Shown piece by piece: positions 6,464-14,911 of a DNA stretch of 30,089 nt; positions within the stretch are counted from its first letter, which is position 1, and the number at the start of each line of letters is the position of its first letter. Under the pieces are notes generated by a model that saw only the letters and a list, made by a program, of their open reading frames with translations, was not told the origin of the DNA and did no database searches. A program made the position numbers and the translations under genes. The stretch comes from CAZEFK01 sp964511405. Its GTDB lineage: Bacteria; Pseudomonadota; Alphaproteobacteria; Elsterales; Elsteraceae. Location: positions 1-30,089 of the forward strand of contig CAZEFK010000081.1 in NCBI GenBank assembly GCA_964511405.1, written 5' to 3'.

Positions 6464-8389
6464 ATGGAGCGCGCGCAGGCGCGAGCGGTCGGCTGGGCCG
6501 GGATCGCGGGATTGGTCGCCGTGCTGCTGTCGGGGACGGCGCTGGCCGCCGACTATCACGAAGCGCCTGTTCTGGCGGCGCGGGTCGCCGCCGGCACGCT
6601 GCCGCCGGTCGCGCAGCGCCTGCCCGAGATGCCGCTTGTGGTGCAGCCGGTCGAGCATGTCGGCCACTATGGCGGCACCTGGCGCATGGCCGTGCAAGGC
6701 GGCTCCGACTCTCTGGTCGAGCGCACGCTCGGCTACACCCGGCTGGTCCGCTGGAAGCCCGACTGGTCCGACGTCACGCCCGACCTGGCCGAGTCCTACA
6801 CGGTCAGCCCCGATGCCCGCGACTACGTGTTCAAGCTGCGGCGCGGCCTGAAATGGTCCGACGGTCAGCCCTTCACCGTCGACGACCTGATGTTCTGGTA
6901 TCAGGACGTGCTGATGAACAAGGAGCTGACGCCGGCAATCCCGGCCTGGCTCGGCACCGGCGACCACCCGCTGACGGTCGAGAAGATCGACGACATCACG
7001 GTGCGCTTCGCCTTCGCCCAGCCCAACGGCATGTTCCTGAAGAACCTGGCCACGGTGCTGGGCTCGGACATGCTGGCGGCGCCCCGGCACTGGCTGCAGC
7101 AGTTCCACAAGAAGTACAACCCCGACGGCGTCGCCAAGCTGGTCGCGGCCGCCGGCGCGCCCGACTGGGTCAACCTGTTCAACGGCAAGATCGGCCCGTC
7201 GACCACCGCCAACCGCTGGCGCAGCCTCGGCCGGCCGGTCCTGAACCCGTGGATGCTGACGGTGCCCTATGTCGGCACGACCCAGGTGGTGGCCGAGCGC
7301 AACCCCTATTTCTTCAAGGTTGATCCGGCCGGCAACCAGCTGCCCTATATCGACCGCGTCACCTTCGACGTCGTCGGCGACAGCCAGGCGCTGGTGCTGA
7401 AGGCGGTCAACGGCGAAATCGACATGCAGAGCCAGGGCCTGGGCTCGATCGACGCCCGCAGCACCCTGGTCGACAACCAGAAGGTCGGCGGCTACCACCT
7501 GTTCAAGGCGATCCCGGCCTATTCCAACGCGCTGCTGATCAACCTCAACGAGACCGACAAGGCCCCGGCGCTGCGCCAGTTCCTGGCCAACCACGACGTG
7601 CGCGCCGCGCTCAGCCAGGCGATCAACCGCGACGAGCTCAACGAGCTGATCTTCGCCGGCCAGGCCCAGCCCTATCAGGCGGCGCCGCGGCCGGGCACGG
7701 CGCTCTATGACGAGACGCTGGCCAAGCAATACACCCAGTTCGATCCCGATGCCGCCAACGCGCTGCTCGACAAGGCCGGCTACGCCAAGAAGGACGCCGA
7801 CGGCTTCCGGCTGGGCAGCGACGGCAAGCGCCTGTCGATCACCATCGACACCTCGACCACGCGCAAATACCAGGTCGATGCGCTCGAGATGATCAAGGAC
7901 TACTGGCGCACCGTCGGCGTCGAGATGCAGGCGCGTGTTGTGCAGGACTCGCTGATCTTCGCGCGCCTGCAGGCCAATGACGAGGACGGCGTGGTGTGGA
8001 TCGGCGGCGGCGGCTACGACCAGCTCGGCCTGCTGGATCCCAAATGGTATTTCCCGCACGAATTCCAGTCGAGCTTCGCCACGGCCTGGGGGATCTATTA
8101 CCAGGATCCGAAGGATCCCCATGCCGAACCTCCCAGCGCGCCGGCGCTGAAGCAGATGAAGCTGTACGACCAGCTGCTGGAGCGGTCGAGCACCGCCGAC
8201 CAGCTTGCGGTCATGAAGCAGATCCTGGCGATCACCCGCGACCAGTTCTATGTCATCGGCACCAACATGGCGCCCGACAACTATGGGATCGTCAGCAACC
8301 GCCTGCACAACGTGCCGGCCGAAATGCCGGATACGCTGTTCTACGTGACCCCCGGGCCGACCAATCCCGAGCAGTACTATTTCGATTAG
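6464..8389 (+). CDS. ABC importer substrate-binding protein, family 5 (oligopeptide/oligosaccharide type)
   Basis: A 641-residue exported protein. The signal peptide covers residues 1-28 (GIAGLVAVLLSGTALA then AD). The mature part has the SBP family 5 pattern: YGGTWRMAV near the N-terminus, LAESYTVSPDARDYVFKLRR, WSDGQPFTVDD, and a C-terminal lobe with INRDELNELIF. It is about 100 residues longer than DppA/OppA, as are several family-5 proteins that bind sugars. It would capture the ligand in the periplasm and deliver it to the two permeases encoded downstream. ATG 6464 is preferred over 6422 because AGGGAGGA (6451-6458) precedes it by 5 bp and the signal peptide then starts cleanly. Ligand inferred as a glycoside from the GH39 gene and LacI regulator. 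Confidence 0.92.
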   Translation: MERAQARAVGWAGIAGLVAVLLSGTALAADYHEAPVLAARVAAGTLPPVAQRLPEMPLVVQPVEHVGHYGGTWRMAVQGGSDSLVERTLGYTRLVRWKPDWSDVTPDLAESYTVSPDARDYVFKLRRGLKWSDGQPFTVDDLMFWYQDVLMNKELTPAIPAWLGTGDHPLTVEKIDDITVRFAFAQPNGMFLKNLATVLGSDMLAAPRHWLQQFHKKYNPDGVAKLVAAAGAPDWVNLFNGKIGPSTTANRWRSLGRPVLNPWMLTVPYVGTTQVVAERNPYFFKVDPAGNQLPYIDRVTFDVVGDSQALVLKAVNGEIDMQSQGLGSIDARSTLVDNQKVGGYHLFKAIPAYSNALLINLNETDKAPALRQFLANHDVRAALSQAINRDELNELIFAGQAQPYQAAPRPGTALYDETLAKQYTQFDPDAANALLDKAGYAKKDADGFRLGSDGKRLSITIDTSTTRKYQVDALEMIKDYWRTVGVEMQARVVQDSLIFARLQANDEDGVVWIGGGGYDQLGLLDPKWYFPHEFQSSFATAWGIYYQDPKDPHAEPPSAPALKQMKLYDQLLERSSTADQLAVMKQILAITRDQFYVIGTNMAPDNYGIVSNRLHNVPAEMPDTLFYVTPGPTNPEQYYFD

Positions 8390-8404
8390 GGCGAGGTCCG
8401 GCCC

Positions 8405-9391
8405 ATGCTCGCCTATCTAGGCCGCCGCCTGCTCTACGCCGCCGTGACCCTGGCCGCCGTGTCGATCGTGGCGTTCCTGATCATCCAGCTGCCGCCGGGC
8501 GACTTCCTGACCGCGTTCGCGGCCAAGCTGGCCCAGCAGAACGAGACCATCACGTCGGACGCCATGGCGGCGCTGCGCCTCCGCTACGGTCTCGACCAGC
8601 CCTGGTATGTGCAGTATTGGCGTTGGGTCACGGGCATCCTGCTGCGCGGCGACTTCGGCCAGTCCTTCGAATGGAACCGGCCGGTCGCCGACCTGCTGTG
8701 GGACCGCTTCGCCATGACCCTGGTGGTAACGCTGTCGGCCCTGGTCGCGACCTGGGCGCTGTCGTTGCCGGCCGGGATCTACAGCGCCGTGCGCCGCTAT
8801 TCGCGCACGGACTATCTGGTGACCCTGGCCGCGTTCGTCGGGCTGGCGGTGCCCAGTTTCGTACTGGCGCTGGCGCTGATGTATCTCTCGTCGCGCTATC
8901 TGGGCCTCAATGTCGGCGGCCTGTTCTCGCCCGCCTATGTCAATGCGCCGTGGAGCTGGGGCGGGGTCGGCGACATGGGGCTGCACCTGGTCGTGCCCGT
9001 GATCGTGCTCGCGACCCACGGCACGGCGGCGCTGACCCGGGTCATGCGCGCCAACCTGATCGACGAGCTGCACAAGCCCTATGTCGAGATGGCCCGCGCC
9101 CGCGGCCTGGGCGAATGGGAGCTGCTGCTGCGCTATCCCGTGCGCGTCGCCCTCAACCCCTTCGTCTCGACCATCGGCTGGGTGCTGCCCAACCTGGTGT
9201 CGGGCGCCGTCGTGACCTCGATCGTGCTGAGCCTGCCGATCGCCGGGCCGCTGCTCCTCGATTCGCTGCTGTCGCAGGACATGTACCTGGCGGGCAGCTT
9301 CATCCTGCTGCTGAGCGCGCTGACCATCCTGGGCACGCTGGTGTCCGACCTGCTGCTCGCCTGGCTCGATCCCCGGGTGCGCCATGGCTAG
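8405..9391 (+). CDS. ABC importer permease, DppB/OppB type
   Basis: A 328-residue inner-membrane protein with about six hydrophobic segments. The first is at residues ~9-29 (LLYAAVTLAAVSIVAFLIIQ), followed by the family's LPPGDF motif. The coupling-helix EAA loop that contacts the ATPases is seen as YVEMARARGLGEWELLLR in the C-terminal third. It follows the binding protein by 15 bp and overlaps the next permease by 8 bp. It would form the translocation pore as a heterodimer with the DppC-like subunit. Confidence 0.93.
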   Translation: MLAYLGRRLLYAAVTLAAVSIVAFLIIQLPPGDFLTAFAAKLAQQNETITSDAMAALRLRYGLDQPWYVQYWRWVTGILLRGDFGQSFEWNRPVADLLWDRFAMTLVVTLSALVATWALSLPAGIYSAVRRYSRTDYLVTLAAFVGLAVPSFVLALALMYLSSRYLGLNVGGLFSPAYVNAPWSWGGVGDMGLHLVVPVIVLATHGTAALTRVMRANLIDELHKPYVEMARARGLGEWELLLRYPVRVALNPFVSTIGWVLPNLVSGAVVTSIVLSLPIAGPLLLDSLLSQDMYLAGSFILLLSALTILGTLVSDLLLAWLDPRVRHG

Positions 9392-10484
9392 CGCTGTGAG
9401 GCTCGCCGAGGCCGGCTACTGGACGCTGGTGTGGCGCCGGTTCCGGCGGCACCGCCTGGCCGTGTGGGGTCTGGGCGTGGTCGCCGTGATCTATCTGGCC
9501 GCGATCTTCGCCGAACTCGTGGCGCCCCTGTCCCCGGACACCATGGCGGCCCGCTACACCTACGCGCCGCCGCAAGGACTGCATATGTTCGGCCGCGACG
9601 CCAAGGGCGAGCTGCACTGGCTCTATGTGAACGGCTACAAGGTGGTCGTCGACCCGGTGGCGCTGAAGCGCCGCTTCGTCAGCAACCCGGCGGTGGTCTA
9701 TCCGGTGCGGCTGTTCGCCGTGGGCGAGCCTTACCGGCTGTTCGGGCTGATCCCGTGGGACCGGCATCTGATCGGCCCGGCGCGGCGCGGCGACCCGTTC
9801 TACCTGTGGGGTGCGGACCGGCTCGGCCGCGATATTTTCAGCCGGACCGTCTACGGCGCCCGCGTCTCGATGTCGATCGGTCTGGTCGGGGTCGCCCTCA
9901 GCCTCGTCCTGGGCGTATTCCTGGGCGGCCTGTCGGGCTATTGCGGCGGCTGGGTCGACGAGCTGCTGCAGCGGGTGATCGAGTTCCTGAAGTCGATCCC
10001 GACCATCCCCTTGTGGATGGGTCTGGCCGCGGCGATCCCGCCCAGCGTCAGCCCGCTGATGGTCTATTTCTGGGTCACGGTGATCCTGTCGCTGCTCGGC
10101 TGGACCGACCTGGCGCGCGTCGTGCGCGGTCGCTTCCTGGCCCTGCGCGGCGAGGACTTCGTGGTCGCCGCCCGGCTCGACGGCTGCAGTCGCCAGCGCA
10201 TCATCTGGCGCCACATGGTGCCGTCGTTCCTCAGCCATATCATCGCGTCGATCACGCTGGCGATCCCGGGCATGATCATCGCCGAGACGTCGCTGAGTTT
10301 CCTGGGCGTCGGCCTGAAACCGCCGGTGGTGAGCTGGGGCGTGCTGCTGCAGGACGCCCAGAGCGTGCTGGCGCTGACCGCGGCGCCCTGGCTGTTCGCC
10401 CCGGCGGCCGCGGTGGTGGCGGCGGTGCTGGCGCTCAATTTCCTGGGCGACGGACTCCGCGATGCGGCCGATCCCTATGGCTGA
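9384..10484 (+). CDS. ABC importer permease, DppC/OppC type, with enlarged periplasmic loop
   Basis: A 366-residue inner-membrane protein. TM1 is at residues ~28-50. The conserved DppC motif, normally LGTDxxGRD, reads WGADRLGRDIFSR near residues 139-151. Between them lies a segment of ~85-90 residues containing LHWLYVNGYKVVVDP and YPVRLFAVGEPYRLFG; typical DppC proteins of ~300 residues have a shorter loop here. The EAA loop (EDFVVAARLDGCSRQRII) and the closing FLGVGLKPP element are present. It overlaps the genes on both sides (8 bp upstream; its last bases cover the start of the first ATPase). The loop probably faces the binding protein. Confidence 0.92.
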   Translation: MASAVRLAEAGYWTLVWRRFRRHRLAVWGLGVVAVIYLAAIFAELVAPLSPDTMAARYTYAPPQGLHMFGRDAKGELHWLYVNGYKVVVDPVALKRRFVSNPAVVYPVRLFAVGEPYRLFGLIPWDRHLIGPARRGDPFYLWGADRLGRDIFSRTVYGARVSMSIGLVGVALSLVLGVFLGGLSGYCGGWVDELLQRVIEFLKSIPTIPLWMGLAAAIPPSVSPLMVYFWVTVILSLLGWTDLARVVRGRFLALRGEDFVVAARLDGCSRQRIIWRHMVPSFLSHIIASITLAIPGMIIAETSLSFLGVGLKPPVVSWGVLLQDAQSVLALTAAPWLFAPAAAVVAAVLALNFLGDGLRDAADPYG

Positions 10485-11493
10485 GCCGCTGGTCTCGGTG
10501 CGCGACCTGGCTGTGGTGTTCGACACCGACGACGGCCCGGTGCGCGCGGTCGACGGCGCCGGCTTCGCGCTGCGCCGCGGCGCCGTCACCTGCCTGGTCG
10601 GCGAGTCGGGCTCGGGCAAGAGCCTAACCGCGCGGGCGCTGATGGCGCTGCTGCCGCACCGGGCGCGCTGGGCCGGCGGCACCGTGACCTGGCGGCCGGA
10701 GCCGGGCCGGGCGGTCGAGATCGGCGACCTCGACCCGCGCGGCCGCGCCATCCGCGCCATCCGCGGCGGCGAGATCGCGCTGATCAGCCAGGAGCCGATG
10801 GCGGCGCTGTCGCCGGTCCACAGCATCGGCCAGCAGCTGGTCGAGACCATCCGCCGGCACCGCCGCCTCGGCCGCGCCGCGGCGCGCGCGGAGGCGGCGG
10901 CCCTGCTCGGCCGGGTCGGCATCCCGCGGCCGGCCGAGCGCCTGGACAGCTATCCCTTCGAGTTCTCCGGCGGCATGCGCCAGCGCGTGTGCATCGCCCT
11001 GGCGCTCGCCGGCCGGCCGCGGCTGCTGATCGCCGACGAGCCGACCACCGCGCTCGACGTCACCACCCAGGCGACCATTCTCGACCTGCTGCGCGCGCTG
11101 CAGGCCGAGGACGGGCTCTCGATCCTGTTCATCACCCATGACCTGGGCGTGGTCGCCGAGATCGCCGACGACGTGATCGTCATGTATCTGGGCGCCGTCG
11201 TGGAGCGCGGATCGGTGCGCGACATCTTCTACGACCCGCAGCATCCCTATACCCAGGCGCTGCTGCGCTCGGTGCCGCGGCCGGGATCGGGGCGCGGCCC
11301 GCGGCTCGCCGCCATCCCGGGCATGGTGCCGCCGCCCTTCGAGCGGCCCGGCGGCTGCAGCTTCCATACCCGCTGCGACCAGGCGCTGGCCGGCCTGTGC
11401 GACGCCCAGGTGCCGGGCGACACCGTGCTCGGGCCCGGTCGGGTGGTGCGCTGCCTGCGCCGCGCGCCGGTGCCGGAATCGGCCGATGCCTGA
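10477..11493 (+). CDS. ABC importer ATPase, DppD/OppD type
   Basis: A 338-residue nucleotide-binding subunit. Walker A GESGSGKS is at residues 43-50, the Q-loop at ISQEPM, the signature FSGGMRQRV, Walker B LLIADEPTTALD and the H-loop FITHDLG. The C-terminal extension holds the oligopeptide-transporter element GGCSFHTRC, whose cysteines can bind an Fe-S cluster in some relatives. It would pair with the DppF-like ATPase below the two permeases. ATG 10477 is taken as the start (MAEP, overlapping the permease stop by 8 bp). An ATG at 10462 is in frame and equally lacks a strong SD, so the N-terminus may be five residues longer. Confidence 0.93.
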   Translation: MAEPLVSVRDLAVVFDTDDGPVRAVDGAGFALRRGAVTCLVGESGSGKSLTARALMALLPHRARWAGGTVTWRPEPGRAVEIGDLDPRGRAIRAIRGGEIALISQEPMAALSPVHSIGQQLVETIRRHRRLGRAAARAEAAALLGRVGIPRPAERLDSYPFEFSGGMRQRVCIALALAGRPRLLIADEPTTALDVTTQATILDLLRALQAEDGLSILFITHDLGVVAEIADDVIVMYLGAVVERGSVRDIFYDPQHPYTQALLRSVPRPGSGRGPRLAAIPGMVPPPFERPGGCSFHTRCDQALAGLCDAQVPGDTVLGPGRVVRCLRRAPVPESADA

Positions 11494-12520
11494 CGGCGGC
11501 GGCGTGGGCACCGAGCCGATCCTGGAGGTGCGCGACCTGGCGATGGCGTTCGCGCTGACCCGCGGCCTGCTGCGGCGCCGGGTCGGCACGGTGCGGGCGG
11601 TCGACGGCGTGTCGTTCGATCTGCGCCGCGGCGAGACCCTGGGCCTGGTCGGCGAGTCCGGCTGCGGCAAGTCGACGGTGACGCGCTGCATCCTGCGCGT
11701 CCATCGGCCGACCGCCGGCGCCATCCGCTATCGGCGTCCCGACGGCCAGGTCGTCGACCTGGCGGGGCTGGACGAGGCCGCGCTCGCGCCCTACCGCACC
11801 GACATAAGGCTGGTGTTCCAGGACCCCCAGGGCTCGCTGGACCCGCGGCTCACGGTGCGGGCGATCGTCGGCGAGGCGCTGGCGGTCAATCGCCTGGCGC
11901 CGGCCGGCGAGATCGACGGCATCGTGGTCGAGCTGCTGCGCCGGGTCGGCCTGCGCCCCGACCATGCCGGGCGCTATCCCCATGCCTTCTCGGGCGGCGA
12001 GCGGCAGCGCATCGGCATCGCCCGCGCGCTCGCCACCAGCCCGCGCCTGGTGGTGCTGGACGAGGCGGTGTCGGCGCTCGATGTCAGCGTCCGCGCCCAG
12101 ACCCTCAACCTGCTGCGCGACCTGCAGGCGGCGCTGGACCTGACCTACCTGTTCGTCAGCCATGATCTGAGCGTGGTCCAGCACATCAGCGACCGAGTCG
12201 CCGTCATGTATGTCGGCCGCCTGGTCGAGGTGGCACCGGTCGACGACCTGTTCGCCCGGCCCCGCCATCCCTACACCGAGGCGCTGCTGTCGGCGCTGCC
12301 GGTCGCCGATCCCGACCGAGCGCGCGCCAGCCGCCGCATCCGCCTGCCCGGCGAGGTCGCCGATCCCGCGAACCGGCCGGCAGGCTGCGCCTTCCATCCC
12401 CGTTGCCGCTTCGCCACCGACCTCTGCCGCACTGCCGTGCCGGCGCTGCGGCCGCTTGATACCGGCAGCGTCGCCTGCCACCACGCCGACCAGCTCACGC
12501 TCGCCGGCGTCGAACCCTGA
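11486..12520 (+). CDS. ABC importer ATPase, DppF/OppF type
   Basis: A 344-residue partner ATPase. Walker A is GESGCGKST, the Q-loop VFQDPQGSLDPR is the OppF-type form, the signature is FSGGERQRI, Walker B is LDEAVSALD and the H-loop FVSHDLS. The C-terminal extension carries AGCAFHPRC, matching the Cys-containing element of the DppD-like partner. It overlaps the first ATPase by 8 bp and precedes the glycosidase by 13 bp, so all five transporter genes and GH39 look like one transcript. Confidence 0.93.
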   Translation: MPDGGGVGTEPILEVRDLAMAFALTRGLLRRRVGTVRAVDGVSFDLRRGETLGLVGESGCGKSTVTRCILRVHRPTAGAIRYRRPDGQVVDLAGLDEAALAPYRTDIRLVFQDPQGSLDPRLTVRAIVGEALAVNRLAPAGEIDGIVVELLRRVGLRPDHAGRYPHAFSGGERQRIGIARALATSPRLVVLDEAVSALDVSVRAQTLNLLRDLQAALDLTYLFVSHDLSVVQHISDRVAVMYVGRLVEVAPVDDLFARPRHPYTEALLSALPVADPDRARASRRIRLPGEVADPANRPAGCAFHPRCRFATDLCRTAVPALRPLDTGSVACHHADQLTLAGVEP

Positions 12521-12533
12521 CGAGGATCATTTC

Positions 12534-14345
12534 GTGACCATAACGATCGATGCCGGGCATGCCGGCACGCCTTGGACGCGCTTCTGGCGCAGCACCGGCT
12601 TCACCCCGGCCGAGCTGCTGCTGGAGCCGGAGATGCGCCAGACGCTGGCCTATCTGGGCGCCGTGCCCAATCGCGGCGTCGAGTATCTGCGCGTGCACTA
12701 CATGCTGGATCTGGTCACGGCCAGCCGCATCGGCCGCTATGAGTGGAGCCTGCTCGATGCCGCCCTCGACGCTCATGTCGAGGCCGGCCTGAAACCCTTC
12801 TTCGAGCTGATGGGCAATCCGTCGCGGCTGTTCACCGACTTTTCGGACCGCACCCAGGCCGAGCACTGGCGCGACCTGATCGCCGAGTTGGCCCGGCGCT
12901 GCCTGGACCGCTACGGCGCGGACGAGGTCCGGTCCTGGTACTTCGAGACCTGGAACGAGCCGGACATCTGGTGGCGCCATGGCGGCGAGACCGGCTTCAA
13001 CAATTACTACGACGCCTGCTCGGAGGCCTTGAAGGCGGTCGACCCGACGCTGCGCTTCGGCGGCCCCGGCACCGCGCGCACCCTGGCGCCAATGTTCAAG
13101 TCGATCCTGGCTCATTGCGATACCGGAACGAACCTGTTCACGGGCGAGCAGGGGGTCAGGATCGACTTCATCTCCGTCCACGAGAAGGGCGTGAAGAAGC
13201 ATGTCGAGGATCTGACGCCCAACTCCGTGGGCATCTGCGACCGCGAGCTCAAGGCCGTCGACTATATCCGCACCCACCATCCGCGCCTGGCCGACCGCCC
13301 GTTCATCAACAATGAATGCGACCCGCAGATCGGCTGGATCCTCAGCCACACCTGGCATGCCACGCCTTATTTCGCCGGGATCTGCGCCAAGATCATCGAC
13401 CAGCACCAGCGGCGGATGGCCGACCAGGCCCGGGTGCCCTATGCGGTGCTCAGCAACGACAACGGCTTCATCGGCCGCTGGGGCCACCGCACGCACCTGG
13501 CCTATTTCGGCGAGCGGGCGATCACCGCGGCCCAGGCCGACCATGTGACCGACCTCGCCGCCCTGGCCGACCGCCGCGCCAACCCGAAGCCGTTCGAGCT
13601 GATCAAGAAGCCGGCGCTCAGCGTCATGGAACTGCTGGGGCTGCTGGGCGACGACCGGCTGCCGGTGGCGGCCGACGGCCTCGACCCCGACCGCGACGGC
13701 ATCGGCGCGATGGCGACGCGCCTCGCCTCGGGCGACCTCGCGATCCTGATCTATTACAGCGTCGACCGGATCTGGCAGTCGGGGCGGCGGCGCATTCGGC
13801 TGGCCCTGGACGGGCTGCCGGCGGGCGACTACGCCCTGGCCACGCTGCGCATCGCCGACCAGGCCGGCGATCCGTTCTCGGTCTGGGAGCAGGCCGGCGC
13901 GCCCGACCTGCCCGACGCGGCCGTGCTGGCGGCCACGCGCGCCGCCCAGGAGCCGGCCCAGGCGGTGCGCCGGCTCCGGCATCAGGGCGGCCGCCGCGAG
14001 CTTGCGATCGACCTGCTGTTGCCGTCGGTCACGCTGCTGGTGCTGGCGCGCCGGGGCGCGCCGCCGGCAGTGCCGACGGCGCTGCGCGCCGACCGCTATC
14101 CGGGGCTGGCCGGCGACAACCGGCTGCTGACCTGGCGCCCCGGCGCCGCACCCGGCGTCCAGCGCTTCGAGGTGCACTATGCGCCCGACCCCAAGGCCCG
14201 GTTCGAGCGGATCAGCGCCGCGCCGCTGCTGTCATCGGCGTTCCTGCATGCCAGCGCGCCGGCGTCCGGCCGCTACCGGGTCGTGGCGCGCGACCTGTTC
14301 GGGCAGGCGAGCCCGCCGTCGGCGGTGTTGACGGTGCCAACTTGA
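12534..14345 (+). CDS. GH39-family glycoside hydrolase (beta-xylosidase-like), cytoplasmic
   Basis: A 603-residue protein. An (alpha/beta)8-barrel catalytic region includes YLRVHYMLD near residues 51-59, FETWNEPD with the general acid/base Glu142, and FINNECD with the probable nucleophile Glu261. Both Glu positions and their order match clan GH-A family 39, whose best-known activity is beta-xylosidase. Residues ~480-603 are beta-rich and could be the accessory beta-sandwich. No signal peptide is present, so substrate must be imported first, which fits the transporter genes immediately upstream. GTG 12534 was chosen because GAGGA lies about 8 bp before it and the upstream frame is a shadow of the ATPase. 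Other GH39 activities on uronides or arabinosides remain possible. Confidence 0.88.
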   Translation: MTITIDAGHAGTPWTRFWRSTGFTPAELLLEPEMRQTLAYLGAVPNRGVEYLRVHYMLDLVTASRIGRYEWSLLDAALDAHVEAGLKPFFELMGNPSRLFTDFSDRTQAEHWRDLIAELARRCLDRYGADEVRSWYFETWNEPDIWWRHGGETGFNNYYDACSEALKAVDPTLRFGGPGTARTLAPMFKSILAHCDTGTNLFTGEQGVRIDFISVHEKGVKKHVEDLTPNSVGICDRELKAVDYIRTHHPRLADRPFINNECDPQIGWILSHTWHATPYFAGICAKIIDQHQRRMADQARVPYAVLSNDNGFIGRWGHRTHLAYFGERAITAAQADHVTDLAALADRRANPKPFELIKKPALSVMELLGLLGDDRLPVAADGLDPDRDGIGAMATRLASGDLAILIYYSVDRIWQSGRRRIRLALDGLPAGDYALATLRIADQAGDPFSVWEQAGAPDLPDAAVLAATRAAQEPAQAVRRLRHQGGRRELAIDLLLPSVTLLVLARRGAPPAVPTALRADRYPGLAGDNRLLTWRPGAAPGVQRFEVHYAPDPKARFERISAAPLLSSAFLHASAPASGRYRVVARDLFGQASPPSAVLTVPT

Positions 14346-14346
14346 T

Positions 14347-14364
14347 GCCGGCGCTTGCGCCGGC
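14347..14364. terminator. GC-rich perfect hairpin after the GH39 gene
   Basis: GCCGGCGC-TT-GCGCCGGC, an 8-bp perfect inverted repeat starting 2 bp after the GH39 stop. There is no T-run after it, so it is not a textbook intrinsic terminator. It could stabilise the 3' end or attenuate transcription into the small genes downstream. Confidence 0.4.
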
Positions 14365-14374
14365 TGCACGGTTG

Positions 14375-14393
14375 GCACATGTTCATGCACATG
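14375..14393. repeat. Direct repeat GCACATG x2, candidate operator of the RHH gene
   Basis: GCACATG occurs at 14375-14381 and again at 14387-14393, a 12-bp period, just upstream of the ribbon-helix-helix gene. Short repeated half-sites at about one helical turn are what RHH proteins commonly bind, so autoregulation is plausible. It could also be chance. Confidence 0.35.
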
Positions 14394-14411
14394 ACCGGTG
14401 CGGAGGGCAAG

Positions 14412-14690
14412 ATGGCAGCGACGGCGCGCGTGGTGGTGCTGATGTCGCCGCAGGAGAAGGCGGCGCTGGAGCGGAAGGCAGCGCGCGCCGGCGGGGTCTC
14501 GGCCGCCGAGCTGGTGCGCCGCGCGGTCGACGCCTATGACGAGACCGGCGACAGCGAGGCGGAGATGCTGAAAGCGCTGATCGAGGCGTTCCGGGCCACC
14601 CACGCCGAGACGGTAGCGCAGCTCGACCGGACCGACCGCAAGCTGGACGAGACGCTGGCAGCGCTGTCCGAGCTGCGGCGCCCGGCATGA
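14412..14690 (+). CDS. Ribbon-helix-helix-like small protein
   Basis: A 92-residue protein. Residues ~5-40 read as beta strand, helix, turn, helix (ARVVVLMSPQEKAALERKA, then GVSAAELVRRAVDAY), which is the pattern of MetJ/Arc/CopG-type ribbon-helix-helix domains. The C-terminal half is acidic and helical, with a possible coiled coil (AQLDRTDRKLDETLAALSEL). It could be a DNA-binding autoregulator or an antitoxin-like protein with a C-terminal interaction arm. ATG 14412 was chosen because GGAGGG ends 4 bp before it; an upstream in-frame start at 14355 lies in the hairpin and adds no domain. The stop overlaps the next gene by 4 bp (ATGA), so the two are translationally coupled. Confidence 0.72.
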   Translation: MAATARVVVLMSPQEKAALERKAARAGGVSAAELVRRAVDAYDETGDSEAEMLKALIEAFRATHAETVAQLDRTDRKLDETLAALSELRRPA

Positions 14691-14884
14691 GCCTCTATGG
14701 CGAGGCCATCGCGGCGATCCGCTCGGTGATCCTGCTCGACGAGCGGGTCCAGGCGATGGCGAAGAAAGTCGACAAACTGGCCGACGAGGTGCGCGACACC
14801 AAGGAGCGTTTGGTGCGCCTGGAAACCATCGTCGAGATCGCCCGCCCCGATGGCGGCGTCCTGCGGATCACGCGGGCGCCGTAG
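14687..14884 (+). CDS. Small coiled-coil protein of unknown function, coupled to the RHH gene
   Basis: A 65-residue protein. An N-terminal amphipathic helix (SLYGEAIAAIRSVILLDERV) is followed by a heptad-like region (AKKVDKLADEVRDTKERLVR) and a short C-terminal tail containing RPDGG. No enzymatic motif or signal peptide is seen. It overlaps the RHH gene (ATGA), which suggests the two products act together in fixed ratio, for example by pairing through their helical regions. It is small for a typical RelE- or VapC-type toxin and shows none of their residues, so a toxin role is not supported by sequence. Confidence 0.65.
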   Translation: MSLYGEAIAAIRSVILLDERVQAMAKKVDKLADEVRDTKERLVRLETIVEIARPDGGVLRITRAP

Positions 14885-14911
14885 CTCTCGCCCGCCCCGC
14901 GTGCCTGACGC

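Noticed and set aside
6398..8308. 636-codon minus-strand frame opposite the substrate-binding protein
   Set aside because: Antisense shadow rich in Val/Asp/Arg/Gln; the plus-strand protein has a signal peptide and SBP-5 motifs.
14412..14884. Calling the RHH/coiled-coil pair a toxin-antitoxin system
   Set aside because: The second protein lacks any known toxin residue pattern, and small size plus RHH context alone is not enough.
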